DNA from: Ficedula albicollis
Taxonomy: Eukaryota > Chordata > Aves > Passeriformes > Muscicapidae
Assembly (NCBI RefSeq): GCF_000247815.1
Contig: NC_021678.1
Location: forward strand, 8,204,874-8,268,873
Length of the DNA: 64,000 nucleotides
Reading direction: 5' to 3'
Shown here: in pieces, positions 1 to 11,884 of the stretch
Layout of the letters: each line of letters begins with the position of its first letter
Numbering within the stretch: the first letter of the stretch is position 1
Program-made: the position numbers and the translations under genes
Notes under the pieces: generated by a model
What the model was told of the DNA's origin: nothing
The model's database searches: none
What the model saw: only the letters and a program-made list of their open reading frames with translations

Positions 1-2275
1 AACATCATGTAAAAGACAATATAGGAGAAACAGAGCCTAGACCTTATGGATCTAGAACAAGAGCCTACCAGCCTGGATTTCTCCTTTGCCTAAAAGCTCA
101 TTAGCATTCACAGAGCCATTAAAAGTACACAAAATGAAAAGCCATGTATACATATATAAAATAGATTTTTCCTCTAAGTAGTAAAAAGTGTTTCATGAAC
201 CACTATGAAAAAAGGTAAAAAAGTCATCTTTTATTATAGCTGATGTCTCTCCCAAAACAAACAAACAAAAAAGGCTAAAAACCAAAACAAACCTCAAGAA
301 AAAAAAACCAACAAAAAAAACAAACAAAAAAACTCGCTGGGTGCTCTTTTGCTTTCTTCCACAGCAATTTAGATTGGTTTTTTTTAGTGAGAGAGTCCTT
401 ATGTATGTCCAGCTACTGCTGCCCCAATTTTAGCACCTCCAACACTTACTGGTAATACTTAGGTTTAATTAAATCATGAGGCTTAATGAATGTTTAGGGG
501 AATGTAATACTTAAATAGTGTCATTCAAGGACAACTTTGTTTTCCAAGGTGGCAATCAGTCTTACTCCAATCAAAATAAAATCAATAAAGTGGAACTTAG
601 CAAATCAGACACAGCATTAATAATTACAGCAGTAGTCATCCTGTGGTAATAATGAAAAAGAGTTAGCAATGGTCAACTATGTGAGTCAATCTGAATAAAA
701 CCTTTTATGCCATCCCTATATAGAAAATTATCGTTTGTTACACTTCTGGAACATAAGGAGCATGTTCACTTACCCTTTGTTCCAAAGAGTGCTAGAGCAC
801 ACCAACTCCCCACACTTTTATCTCTTCTTGATTTGCAATGACAATTGCCTGCAGAAGGGGACAGAGACCTGCCAATACTTCTCAGGGAGATGCTTGGGGG
901 GCTGTGAGCTTTTTTTTTTCTTTTCATTATATCAGCAAACAAATGTTACCTCAGTCACTGGGCTGCTCCATCCTGGTAGTACTCAAAGCTCCTGCCTCTG
1001 TAGGGGATGTGATGGCTGCAGAATGTGGCAGAGGAACGTGAACTGAATCCTAAGCAGGACAGGGCTGCTGCTAAAGCTTAGGAACAATGTGGGTGCTGAG
1101 CAGAATATCAGTAGCACATACACAGCTGTCCAGTAGACCACATGCCCCCTCCCCCTTTTTTTAATTTTTAATTGTTTTATTACTGCAGGAATATTGGGAG
1201 AATTACTCCGCCTAAGCTTCATACCATTGGTTTTCTATTCAACACACTTTCCTCCTCAACTTTATTCATGATGTTCTAGTTAAATCTCTGACATTTCTTG
1301 CAGGAGCTTTTTTATTAAGGACTTATAACAATCATAAAAATCTGTTCTGGGCAGAAACTCAGCATATAAAGGCTCAGTGAGAGAATACTCACACCATTTA
1401 AAGTGAATTTAGTATTTGCAAAGGCACTGTAAATGAAAGAATCCTCAATACCTTTAGTAATTTTTTAGTTCAAATGATAACACTAATACAAAATGTCTTC
1501 TCTCACTTTTCCTTCTCCTCCTTCCCTTTTTACTTCCCTCTCAGTACTCTTGATAATCCAAGCTGATGGGCAAGATCACTCAGGCTTTCTGCTGAACCTA
1601 TCATTGAGGAAGGATCCTTCTCCATCCAAAAGGGACTCAGCCACAGGGAGCAGAGGGAGGTGCATCAGCTCATCTGTGAAGCCTCTCAGAGGCTGTACCT
1701 ATTGCTCTGATTTTACAAGCAAGGGAGAGCCTTCTGCTGCAAGAACCAAAGTGACCATGAAGAAGAAGGGCTCTCACAGGCCCAGTCAGGACCCTGAACA
1801 GGTCTGTGGGCTCTTCTTATGTCCTGTAATTCTATTAATTACTGTTTACATGGTTTACCTCCTCTCTACATCCTGTCACAAGCCTTTCTCAACTGTTTTA
1901 TCTTAAAAATAAACCTGAAAACACAAAAACTTTTAAAAACCCACACCCTGACAGCAGTATCATGCAAGAAGTCAGTCATTCCTGAGCCATGAATTGCATG
2001 AAGGCCATTAGAACATTTTTTCCAAAGTTCTGCCAAAAGTTTGATTAATCCATTTGTTCAGTCAAAAAAAAAATAAAAAGGAGAAACCCTTAGAAGGATG
2101 GCACTCAGGAAATATTTGGTATGTATCCAACCAGATACACAATTCCCAGGACTAAGAATTTCCAACCAAATTGTGAGAATACATGGGAAATGTATTGGAT
2201 TATAAAGATTAGATTAATTTGACTGTTCTTTCAGAAGTCAAAGTCAGGACATTGTAATTAGACAAGCAAATGGCC
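1..2275. other. Intronic sequence, no gene seen
   Basis: AT-rich, with an A-rich CAAA-type low-complexity patch at about 250-332. The longest reading frame (1493-1906, 137 codons) has no recognisable domain, no homopolymer-free conserved motif and no convincing flanking splice sites, so I treat it as chance. Confidence 0.6.
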
Positions 2276-2673
2276 TCAGCACCTTGTACCAGGTTTGACT
2301 GCATGAAACAAACTGGAAAAAACTTGCTTAAAATCCAGTTTAGAAACCCTGGTTGGGACTGAAGGATATGTTTTGTTGAGTATATAATTTTTTAAATTTC
2401 CTTACACAAAGTATGTTTTAAAATTTCATCTTTTATAGGCTAAAAGAATTACTAGAAAATCAAACCTTTTTTTTCCACTCAGCACCTTGTTTGACTGCAT
2501 GAAACAAACTGGAAAAAACTTGCTTAAAATCCAGTTTAGAAACCCTGGTTGGGACTGAAGGATATGTTTTGTTGAGTATATAATTTTTTAAATTTCCTTA
2601 CACAAAGTATGTTTTAAAATTTCATCTTTTATAGGCTAAAAGAATTACTAGAAAATCAAACCTTTTTTTTCCA
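2276..2673. repeat. Two-copy tandem duplication, unit about 196-202 bp
   Basis: Copy 1 is 2276-2477 and copy 2 is 2478-2673. Both begin CTCAGCACCTTGT and run through the same T-rich tail (CAAACC followed by eight or more T). Apart from a 7-base insertion in copy 1 (about 2288-2294) I see no clear differences. Confidence 0.93.
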
Positions 2674-5600
2674 TTTATTCATCTCCAGTTAATGGCATTT
2701 AATAATAATTATATAAATTTACTATATCTAGCCACATGCCATCCAGAAGTGTGAGGAATAACTGATTTTAAAAGTCTTAGAGTGTGAATATTATTAATTG
2801 ATCACTTAAAGATCATTAGTAGTGGTTTCTTTCTAAAGAGTCCAGTACTGCTTCATGGGGAAAATCTCTATTTTAATGGAGACTATTAAATAAACTAAGA
2901 ATATTACGATTTCTATGGTTAAATGAAAAGTGAAGAAATACAAACATCCTGGCTGCCATAATTTATTGCATTATTTTAATCTATTATATTCATTGCAGTG
3001 CATGAAAAATGGTGACTTTGAAGAATTAAGCATTTTTGTTGTTCTGCATCCCAACTTTATTATCCTCTCTTAGCCCTAAAAGAAGATAACCAGGATCAGA
3101 CAACAGATTATACATAAACAGAAGTAAACAACAAATGGGTATAAATCAGATTATTGGGATGCAAATCAAGGGAGTGATTCATAGCATAAACCTTAGAAAT
3201 AAAGAACTATTTTATGCCTTCAAGGCATTCTACTTATTTCCATTATATTTTACAGAATATTTTATAAAGAAAAGCTTTGATATATCTCTGTCAGCAAAAT
3301 TACTGTAGGGAGAGCAGGTCACATCCAGCATCACTCAGTTTTCATTATGATGGTAAAACACTTCATTCCTTTTGCTACACCCCATCAGACCCAGGGAGGG
3401 AACTGGTGACACCACCAGGAATGATTCCTATGAACTCCCCATGCTCACAAACATCTTCACACAATCCCAAACTTGGGTGGATTTGTTCAGAGCCCAGCAC
3501 CTCACCTGCTATTAGCAATTCCTCCTGTTTGCTGCCAGCTATTGGTGAGCAGCTCATCCTTGCAAGCCTCTGGTGTGCTCTAGCACAGACCCAGTCGTGT
3601 CCTCAAGTGAGCCAGGACCCTCTGTTCCCTCTGCTCTTTGGGTATTGCTACTGCACCTGACCACCAAACAGCTGCCTCTAGATGATTGTATTGGGGTCAA
3701 TTTATTGCATGGGAAAATGGCAGAACATGAGACAGAAAACTCCTCAATTCTGCCATAAAAAGCTGTCAAAGGAGGTACAAGCATGAAGCAAATGAAAAAT
3801 GAAAAAGCCAGAGGGGGCCATGAAGACCCATACGTTGCTTTATATAGATGCAGCTCAGTTTCTTTGCAAGCACCTTTTTCCAGCCTGCAAGCCCAGCACA
3901 AGCAGTGGCAACTGCAGCAACTCCCCAGCCCAACCTGTGTCCCTGTGCAGTCTGCAGCTCCCCCTGCCAGTCATGCCAACCCTTTGAGGACTCCAGCAGC
4001 CTGGAAACACACTGAAAAAGTTGGTAACGTCTCGGCTCCTGACTTTCTGTCCAGAAATCCAGAGAGATACATACCATCATCACACCTCTGCTCCTGGAAA
4101 AGGTGTTCTTAATGACAATGGGGAAGATTCTGACTCCCTGCCCCAGAGAGATTCTCAAATTACCATTGTAAGTTACAAAAACCACAAGCCTCACAGTTTA
4201 CAGCTGACACTAACAAACCCTTTCCTTGCATCCCTTGACAGACACCCTCCAGTCCCTGATAAACAGCAGTGCTGGCAGTGCGGACTGAGGCACACATTTA
4301 TCCCAAAAGGTCTGAAAATGCATCACAGAAAGCTCCCAGGTCTCCAGGAGACAAATGAGATTCCATTAAAATCAGGAAGGGAGAAGGATCACTGCTGAGC
4401 ACCATCTTTAGAGGACGTCTTTATACAGAGAAAGATGCCATGTAGGAATGCTCAAGACAGCCAAGGAAAACTGAGGTTTTCCTTAGGAGCACTAAGCACA
4501 GGCAGCTCCTGACACCTGAACCAGGACAGCACTGTGTATGTCCCAGGCCAGAACAGACTGCTGGGCCTGTCCCTAACAAGGGAAAAGTGCACGTGAGAGC
4601 AGCAGATGCCATCAGGAGAAAGGATGGATGCTGTCAAAAGGACAGAGAACATCATCTAGTGGGGGATTGCAAGTGACTTTCTCTCATTTTTCTCCTGAAG
4701 GGCCCAACCCACAGCAGATGCCATTAGTACAATATTGTTATGCATTTCATGTTTGAGTACATGCACTTTTAAATCTTTGAAGTTCTTAATTTTTCTTCCA
4801 AAAAGAAAGCAAACAATACCTTCTGATCAGCTACTACAGAAAAAATAATGAAGTGCCCAGGTTTGTACTGCTGAATACTTTGTTGAGATAATTTTTTTTT
4901 TGTCAGAGCTCAAGAAAGTACAATCAATTTAATCACAGGCTAATAGTGGGACTGGAGAAGGAAATTCAAATGATGGGGAAAACCATTGCAAGAAGCAAAA
5001 CAATAATCATAAATTAATGAATCAGGGGAGTATTTTGGACTGGCAGCTATTTTCTACATATTTGTTGTAGAAATTGTACAAGATACAATTTTGCATTTAC
5101 AAAATACCTGTTAATAGAAACAGTCTTATAGTTACAGAGGATTCCTCCCTCACCCTACGGATATTTTGTGAGATCTTATGAAACAGAAGGAATACTTGTA
5201 GCATGTTCCACATCTGACCAGAAAACTTCCAAGTCTTTGTTTTAACCTGTTTCTCTGCAACTAAAAACCTGTAAATGCAAGGCTGACAATACTGGGGAGT
5301 TTTGCAATACATACATAGATACATTTGTGTTTCTAAGAGGGTGGAAAAGACTTCCAAATGCACAGAACTTTCTAATTGCCCATGAAGCTCATCAGTGGCC
5401 AGCAAAGAGCCAGAAAAGCAACATCAGTAATAAACACTCCCAAGGTTTAACACACAGGGCAAAACCACTTCTATGTAGCACCCACAGTGACAAGATGCCA
5501 CATGTCTGGACTGAAAGCAGTTTTCTGAAACCAAGCATTTTATCTGGTGCTCCTGGGTTTAGCACCGGCAGTGCTGAGCCCACGGCGCGTGACACGGAAA

Positions 5601-6461
5601 GCTGGCACGCACACCTGCAGGCTAAATGCTGACAGGTGCTGCTCTGCTGGGCCACCTCCCTGCATTTCACATTCCCTCGTATCTTCACATAAACAGCAAA
5701 GTTTGAAGTTTAGCTCTGTTTTAAATCAGACTATTAAAGAGGTTTGGCCCTCAGTTCTTATGTAATACTATTGTGATGCATCAGAACAAAGCAAGAGTTG
5801 TAGATGAGCTTTACTTTTGCAGAGAACACAAGAAAATAATTGAGATTTGAATTTTCTCACCATCTTTGAAGTCCAAATTATATAATAATTTTTGCTGTCT
5901 CAGGCACAGGTAGCAAGTTTATAAATACTTCAGAAAGAGGATAAAAAGGAAGGTCACTATGATTCAGTGACTGAAATAGAAGCTCGCTGAAAAGGCCAGC
6001 TGTGTAGTTCGGTGCCCAAGGTGCTCAATAATTAGATATCAAGTGTCTGAGGTCAAACAGAAAGAGGAAAAAAGTGCAGCTACCTCACCCACCTATGGTT
6101 TTTTCAGAGACACTGTTAAACACCAACCTTCTGGGCCAGTCTCTGCTGTGCTGCCCTGTGATGGATGTGTATAATTTACAAAACGGCACAATGGCAAAGG
6201 ATCTTCTAGGGACAGGGACATGTGAGCCAAATGCTCAAGATGAACCCTGCAGGACAGAGGAATTATTGGAAAATATGGAGGGAGGCATAAAACAAGATAA
6301 CAGGGGGAACACAACAAAGAAACAGGAAGCCACATGCTGCATCACAGAGCAGATCTGTCACACAACAGAGATCCAGCACCACTGTCCCCTGCAACATCAG
6401 CCTGCCCTTTCTCTGACAGGGATGCCCCTTCAATATCCTGTAGAGAAAATGTTCAGACTGT
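2674..6461. other. Intronic sequence, no gene seen
   Basis: Several overlapping reading frames of 100-142 codons occur at 3277-4398 on both strands because this part is richer in G and C. None resembles a known family and they overlap each other on opposite strands, as chance frames do. The rest is AT-rich single-copy sequence. Confidence 0.55.
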
Positions 6462-7115
6462 TATGTGATCTCCGTTTCTCATTCTCCCTTTAATCACTGA
6501 TTCTGCACTGATGCTTCACTTCCCACTGCTATCAGCCAACCCTCTCTCAAATTTCTTTAAACATCCCTCAGCAGGACCTACTATGCCCCTTCCTCTCAAT
6601 TGTACAGGTTGCTATCTGAGCTTGTGGTTCTCCCTCCTTAACCATCTAATGATGCTGAACTCTTCCTTCAAGGGTTTTTACATGTGTGCACATCTTCCTT
6701 GTGCCATCCCTTCCCTTCCAAACCTTGTTGATGAGAATCACATCTCAGTGTGCTCTGGCAGCCAGGCATGTTATCCCTGTTTCTCATTCTCCCTTTAATC
6801 ACTGATTCTGTATGTGATCTCCGTTTCTCATTCTCCCTTTAATCACTGATTCTGCACTGATGCTTCACTTCCCACTGCTATCAGCCAACCCTCTCTCAAA
6901 TTTCTTTAAACATCCCTCAGCAGGACCTACTATGCCCCTTCCTCTCAATTGTACAGGTTGCTATCTGAGCTTGTGGTTCTCCCTCCTTAACCATCTAATG
7001 ATGCTGAACTCTTCCTTCAAGGGTTTTTACATGTGTGCACATCTTCCTTGTGCCATCCCTTCCCTTCCAAACCTTGTTGATGAGAATCACATCTCAGTGT
7101 GCTCTGGCAGCCAGG
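6462..7115. repeat. Tandem duplication of a 305-bp unit with a partial copy between
   Basis: Copy 1 is 6462-6766 and copy 2 is 6811-7115; by eye they are identical. Between them, 6767-6810 is a diverged 44-base partial copy of the start of the unit (shared GTTTCTCATTCTCCCTTTAA). The last 20 or so bases of each copy (GTGCTCTGGCAGCCAGG) look like CR1, so the duplication happened after the CR1 at 7095 inserted. Confidence 0.93.
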
Positions 7116-7732
7116 AGGGCCAGCCCTGCCCTGGGGGGCATCAGGCCCAGCATTGCCAGTCAGACAAGGGAGGGATTGTCCTGCTCTGCTCTGCTCTGCA
7201 CTGGGGCATCCCCACCTCGAGAGCTGGGGGCAGCTTGGGGCACCAAAACATGAAAGAAATAAAAACCTTTTAGAGGGTGTCCAAAGGAGGGCAAAGAAAA
7301 TGATGAAGGATCTAGGGGGAAGATTACATGAGGAGTGGCTGATGTCATCTGGCTTGTTCAGCCTGGAGAGGAGGAGACTGAGCAGAGACTTCAGTGCAGT
7401 CACAACTCCCTTGTGAGGGGAAGAGGAGGGGCAGGCACTGATCTCTGCTCTGTGGTGACAGGGACAGGACCCGAGGGAATGGCCTGAAGTTGTGTCAGGG
7501 GAGGTTGAGGCTGGACATTAGGAAAAGGTTCTTCCCCCAGAGGGTGTTTGGGCAGTGGAACAGGCTCCCAGGGCAGTGTCACAGCCCCAAGACTGACAGA
7601 GTGCAAGAAGTGTTGATAGGGCTCTCAGGTACATGGAGTGAGCCTTGGGGTGGTCCTGTGTGGGTTCAGGAGTGGGACTCAATGATCCTTGTGGGTCCCT
7701 TCCAACACAGAATATTCTGTGATCACTTCTCT
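7095..7732 (+). mobile_element. CR1 LINE, 5'-truncated 3' end
   Basis: This is the end of a CR1 non-LTR retrotransposon. The plus-strand frame keeps the C-terminal hallmark of the reverse transcriptase ORF as VQRRAKKMMKDLGG and later GLFSLERRRLSRD. It is followed by the characteristic 3' region (AATGGCCTGAAGTTGTGTCA, GGAACAGGCTCCCAGGGCAG, GGACTCAATGATCCTTGTGG) and ends with ATTCTGTGAT, the usual tail of CR1 in place of poly-A. Only the end of the 4-5 kb element is present and stop codons interrupt it, so it cannot move by itself. It lies antisense to GRID1. Confidence 0.9.
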
Positions 7733-8307
7733 TTTTCCTTTCTCTTCTGTGCACTCCCTTGCACACTTCAGTCACCCCTATGCACTATGGCCCCGGGAGA
7801 AATGGTGCCCTTCACCCTGCTGCCCCATAAAGGGCTCCATCTCCCAGGCCAGACCTGCATCTCCCCCAATGGTATACCTGCACTGCACATTTGTTTCACT
7901 TCTAGCTTCCACTTACGGCATGAACTAAAGCAGAAGTAGTGAAAAACATTACTTGCTGCCACAAAAAAAGCCCTACTTGGGGTGGTCCTGTGTGGGGTCA
8001 GGAGTGGGACTCAATGATCCTTGTGGGTCCCTTCCAACACAGAATATTCTGTGATCACTTCTCTTTTTCCTTTCTCTTCTGTGCACTCCCTTGCACACTT
8101 CAGTCACCCCTATGCACTATGGCCCCGGGAGAAATGGTGCCCTTCACCCTGCTGCCCCATAAAGGGCTCCATCTCCCAGGCCAGACCTGCATCTCCCCCA
8201 ATGGTATACCTGCACTGCACATTTGTTTCACTTCTAGCTTCCACTTACGGCATGAACTAAAGCAGAAGTAGTGAAAAACATTACTTGCTGCCACAAAAAA
8301 AGCCCTA
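7644..8307. repeat. Two-copy tandem duplication, unit 332 bp, including a CR1 3' tail
   Basis: Copy 1 is 7644-7975 and copy 2 is 7976-8307. I see about one difference (GTGGGTTCAGG versus GTGGGGTCAGG). Each copy starts with roughly 85 bases of the CR1 3' end and continues about 245 bases into the flank, so the event is younger than the CR1 insertion. Confidence 0.95.
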
Positions 8308-10070
8308 ACAAATGTCAGGATGTTCAAACTCTGCTATAAGGTGGGATACGTGTTTTCCCTGGGCTGATATTGTGATATTTTCCCAAAGCAAAATACTCTG
8401 TCAGAGGTGCTAATATCTTCTGGTGTTAGAGAAGTGATCAGTGCAGCCTTCAAGGCCAGAAGTTATAGACAGACAAATTAGGTCCTGCACTAAGTTTTCA
8501 GACTAGGGGAGAAAGCTCACAGGTGAAGCGATAAAAGAAAATAATTAAGAGATGCAGAGAAGTGAGCTCTTACCTCCATAGTCATAATACCAAGGCAAAT
8601 GCATTTTAACCCTCAGCTTTTCTAAATTATGCTTTTCATAGGGGGGGCAATATAAGCCAGATGCCACAATCCTTACTAGAACTGAAGCTTTGCTGACAAG
8701 TTTGGGAACAAATATTAGAATTTAAAAAATAATCTAATAAAATTATTGAGGCTGATCTAAATTCTACTAAAATTCTACCAAAGTCTATCACTCCAATAAA
8801 GAGAAGGGTCTTAAACAAATCATACCACAAACATTTGATAAACAAGACTTGCAACACTTCAATAAAGTCCAAAAGGTAAACTATGCATACTGTGAGTGTA
8901 ACAAAGCAAACACTGGGCAGAAATTTCAAAGTTTGGTCCCACACTGGGTAGAGAAGTCTTTAGAGGCTCCTGATTATTTGCTAAAAGCAGAAAAATAAAA
9001 ATGATGCTAAATACTAGCATTCTCTAGTTTTCACCTCTGCTACAAATGTTCTCCTGAAGTTCATTCCTCAGCTCAAGGTGTACACAAAACTACAACTCTC
9101 CTATTCATCCTCTGCAGTATCTTCCCACTCGCACAAAAGTTATTACCATTTATATTATGCAGAACTGATAAAGGCTCACCTCAATTAAAAAGTTCTTTTT
9201 CTGAAGAGCTGGCATTTCTTTTTTTCTTTAGTCTTCTATTATTTTGGGGTTGACATAATAACATTTCTAGTCAGCAATTAGCAAAGAAAGTCTTTGCCAA
9301 AGACCAGGCCTAAAACTTCCCCAGAGCTAAAGTTAAAATTTATATAATTACTCAGCTAAAGGTTTGAGATATGATTGTTAATATATTAAATTGTTCTTAC
9401 AAAAGGGATAATCTGTTAGGAAGCAACATAATTAAAATATAAACAATAAACTAAACAGGTAATAAAGCATCAATTGGCTCTTCATTATAGAGCACCTACC
9501 TTTTACCTGGTATGTTTTATATATTTTGTTCTAGTTATGTTTTTTAATAAAGGAAATTAATTCATTCCTTTAACAAGGCTTGAAAGAACATTATTTGCAT
9601 TTTTATGGAGTACTGGTAGGGTAATTTTGTTGTGTTTTTTTTTTAACTAACACCACAAAAAATCTTTTTAAATCTTTTATAAAAGCAACCCTTTTTCCAC
9701 TTATAAATACAGCAGTCACCACTTCAAGGTCAGCTTCAGTTTTCTAATACTTATGCAAAATGATCAGAGCTTACAAGGGAATTATCTGTACGTAAGTTGA
9801 AACTCTACATTATAATGGAGAGGCAACAGGGGATAAAAGTTGGATTTTCAAAGAAAAATATATTTTATGGTTCTTCTTTAAATAAATCAATCAGCCATTC
9901 AACAGAGTAATAGAATTTCTTGTTACAGAGCTTGCTCCTGAATGAAAATGTACAGATAAAAAGATCTTGTAAAAGCACCTATACATGGTGAGCCTTCAGC
10001 TGGATGAGTGCATGGAAAATTACTGCAGAAGGCTAATGGGCTTCATGTGTCCACACATGAAGAGAAACAT
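8308..10070. other. Intronic sequence, no gene seen
   Basis: AT-rich, with many short A and T runs. The frame at 8636-8944 (minus, 102 codons) is hydrophobic only because the region is AT-rich and lacks any recognisable pattern. Confidence 0.6.
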
Positions 10071-10204
10071 GCCAGAATGAAGCAAAGGAGGAAACACTGC
10101 TAATGAGCCACCCTTCCAGGCAGCTCAGCAGGGGTGTGCCAGAATGAAGCAAAGGAGGAAACATTGCTAGTGAGCCACCCTTCCAGGCAGCTCAGCAGGG
10201 GTGG
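10071..10204. repeat. Two-copy tandem duplication, unit 67 bp
   Basis: Copies 10071-10137 and 10138-10204 both begin GCCAGAATGAAGCAAAGGAG and end at CAGCTCAGCAGGGGTG. Two differences are visible (CACTGCTAAT versus CATTGCTAGT). It directly precedes a second, longer repeat family. Confidence 0.93.
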
Positions 10205-10253
10205 CAGAGCAGGGTCCCTGCTGGGACGTGGGGCAGTGCCCGTGTCCCCAGGA

Positions 10254-10371
10254 GCCTGCAGCAGCCTGCCACAGCTGTCCCAGGCTGCGGGGAGCCTGGC
10301 GTGGCTGCAGCTGTGCCTGTGCCCCATGGAGGGCAGAGAACACTCTGGGATGGATGGGACACAGCAAACGT

Positions 10372-10409
<38 letters not shown>

Positions 10410-10581
10410 GCAGCAGCCTGTCACAGCTGTCCCAGGCTGCAGGGAGCCCGGCGTGGCTGCAGCTGTGCCTGTGCCCCATGGAGGGCAGAGAACACTCTGG
10501 GATGGATGGGACACAGCAAACGTGCCTGTGCCCCATGGAGGGCAGAGGAAACTCTGGGATGGATGAGGCACAGAAAACATG
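10254..10581. repeat. GC-rich minisatellite, about 117-bp unit, interrupted by a G run
   Basis: Unit 1 (10254-10371) and unit 2 (10407-10524) share GCAGCAGCCTG, CACAGCTGTCCCAGGCTGC, GTGGCTGCAGCTGTGCCTGT and CTCTGGGATGGATGGGACAC. A third, partial unit (10525-10581) covers only the second half, from CCTGTGCCCCATGGAGGGCA. A run of 35 G separates units 1 and 2, where the unit 2/3 junction has a single G. Frames through it (such as 10134-10727) are chance products of repetition. Confidence 0.92.
10372..10406 (+). repeat. G homopolymer, 35 bases
   Basis: A pure G run lies exactly at the boundary between two minisatellite units, between AAACGT and CCCGCAGCAG. It may be a slippage product of a short G stretch at the junction or a base-calling artefact. 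Confidence 0.9.
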
Positions 10582-11619
10582 CCTGTGGCCCTGCCTGTGC
10601 CCATCCTCATGGGTCAGGGGCCTGCAGGGACTCCCCTCCTATTTCCTGGCAGTCTTGTCAGGCTTTTCTCTGTTTGCCCCTAACACAGACAAACACCCAA
10701 CACAAAACACGGTCAGGCTTGGAATGAGTTCTGCCCTGTGCTCTGATCCTCCTGCCACTGCGCTGTTTGAAACACAAAGCCTTGTTAGGGGTGAATATTT
10801 CTCCTGCGCAAGGCCCAGCAGCACTGAACAAGTTTCACACCATCCTCACTGGCATCAGGGCCAAGATGCTGAGATAGGTGACACAGCAAACAAAGCTCAT
10901 TTCTTTTACACCCCCTGCACATCTGCCTCCAATCCCCACCTTGGACTGGCCCCATGCTGTTAGCCATTCACACCAGCCCATGTTCTACTCTTTCCCCATT
11001 GCCTGCTACTCACCCAAAGCTTGTAGGGATGAAAATAGCTCACAAATAAAAGCAAAATACAGATAAATATTAATTAAAATAAGGGAAGGAGCTCTTGAGA
11101 AAGAAAGAGCTGCTATACTGAGCAGGAGTTCTTAAAATAAATAATGAGTCAGGAGAAACAAAATATGTTCAGTTACCAAAATCGTTTGTATATAGACTGC
11201 TGTAAAACTTCCCATATGGGATAAACAGATGTTAGCACATACTAGGCAACAACAGATACCCCTTGCATGACATCCTGCACATTATTTTATTGGATTATAT
11301 TTTTATCTGATAAAAATAGTGCTTGCTAATATAATGTGAGGGAGGAGGGTCTATACGTTCAAGGAACCAGCTTCTGATATATTTATAACTATTTAGAGCC
11401 TACCACATTATCTTGGACATTTCATATTTTTTGTGCTCACATGCATTTTTAGGCTCAGAATGGTCATTTTTCCCTCACACCTTTCTTGGTAACCACAAAA
11501 AAAGACTTGAATTGCTTTTTACACCAACTCACAAGTGCCTCTAACATCCAAAGCCTCCACTCCAAAGTGCCCTGTAACCCATTTAATCCTGTATTTGAAT
11601 CATTTCTTGCAATAATTAC
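10582..11619. other. Intronic sequence, no gene seen
   Basis: The first 400 bases continue the GC-richer composition of the minisatellite and then fall to AT-rich. No repeat or exon is recognised. Confidence 0.6.
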
Positions 11620-11884
11620 TAATTTTTTTTTTAAATACCCAGAGCTAAGTGTCAGATGCCTTTGCAACAAACTGATGTTAAAATCAGATAGGAAGTTTGA
11701 ACTGACAGCTGCTCTTTCCCTCCTTAACCAACTGAAGAGTAAAGAGAAAGATTAATTTTTTTTTTTAAATACCCAGAGCTAAGTGTTAGATGCCTTTGCA
11801 ACAAACTGATGTTAAAATCAGATAGGAAGTTTGAACTGACAGCTGCTCTTTCCCTCCTTAACCAACTGAAGAGTAAAGAGAAAG
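11620..11884. repeat. Two-copy tandem duplication, offset 134 bp
   Basis: Copy 1 (11620-11750) and copy 2 (11754-11884) share a T run, then TTAAATACCCAGAGCTAAGT, and end at AGTAAAGAGAAAG. One base difference is clear (GTCAGATGCC versus GTTAGATGCC), plus a change in T-run length. Confidence 0.94.

Noticed and set aside
1493..1906. 137-codon plus-strand frame
   Set aside because: Has a hydrophobic C-terminal stretch but no family resemblance, no good splice sites and ordinary intronic composition.
3277..4398. Cluster of 100-142-codon frames
   Set aside because: Mutually overlapping on opposite strands in a GC-richer patch; no motif recognised.
10134..10963. Frames of 114-220 codons over the GC-rich minisatellite
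   Set aside because: Open because of the repeat and the G run; they overlap on both strands and show no domain.
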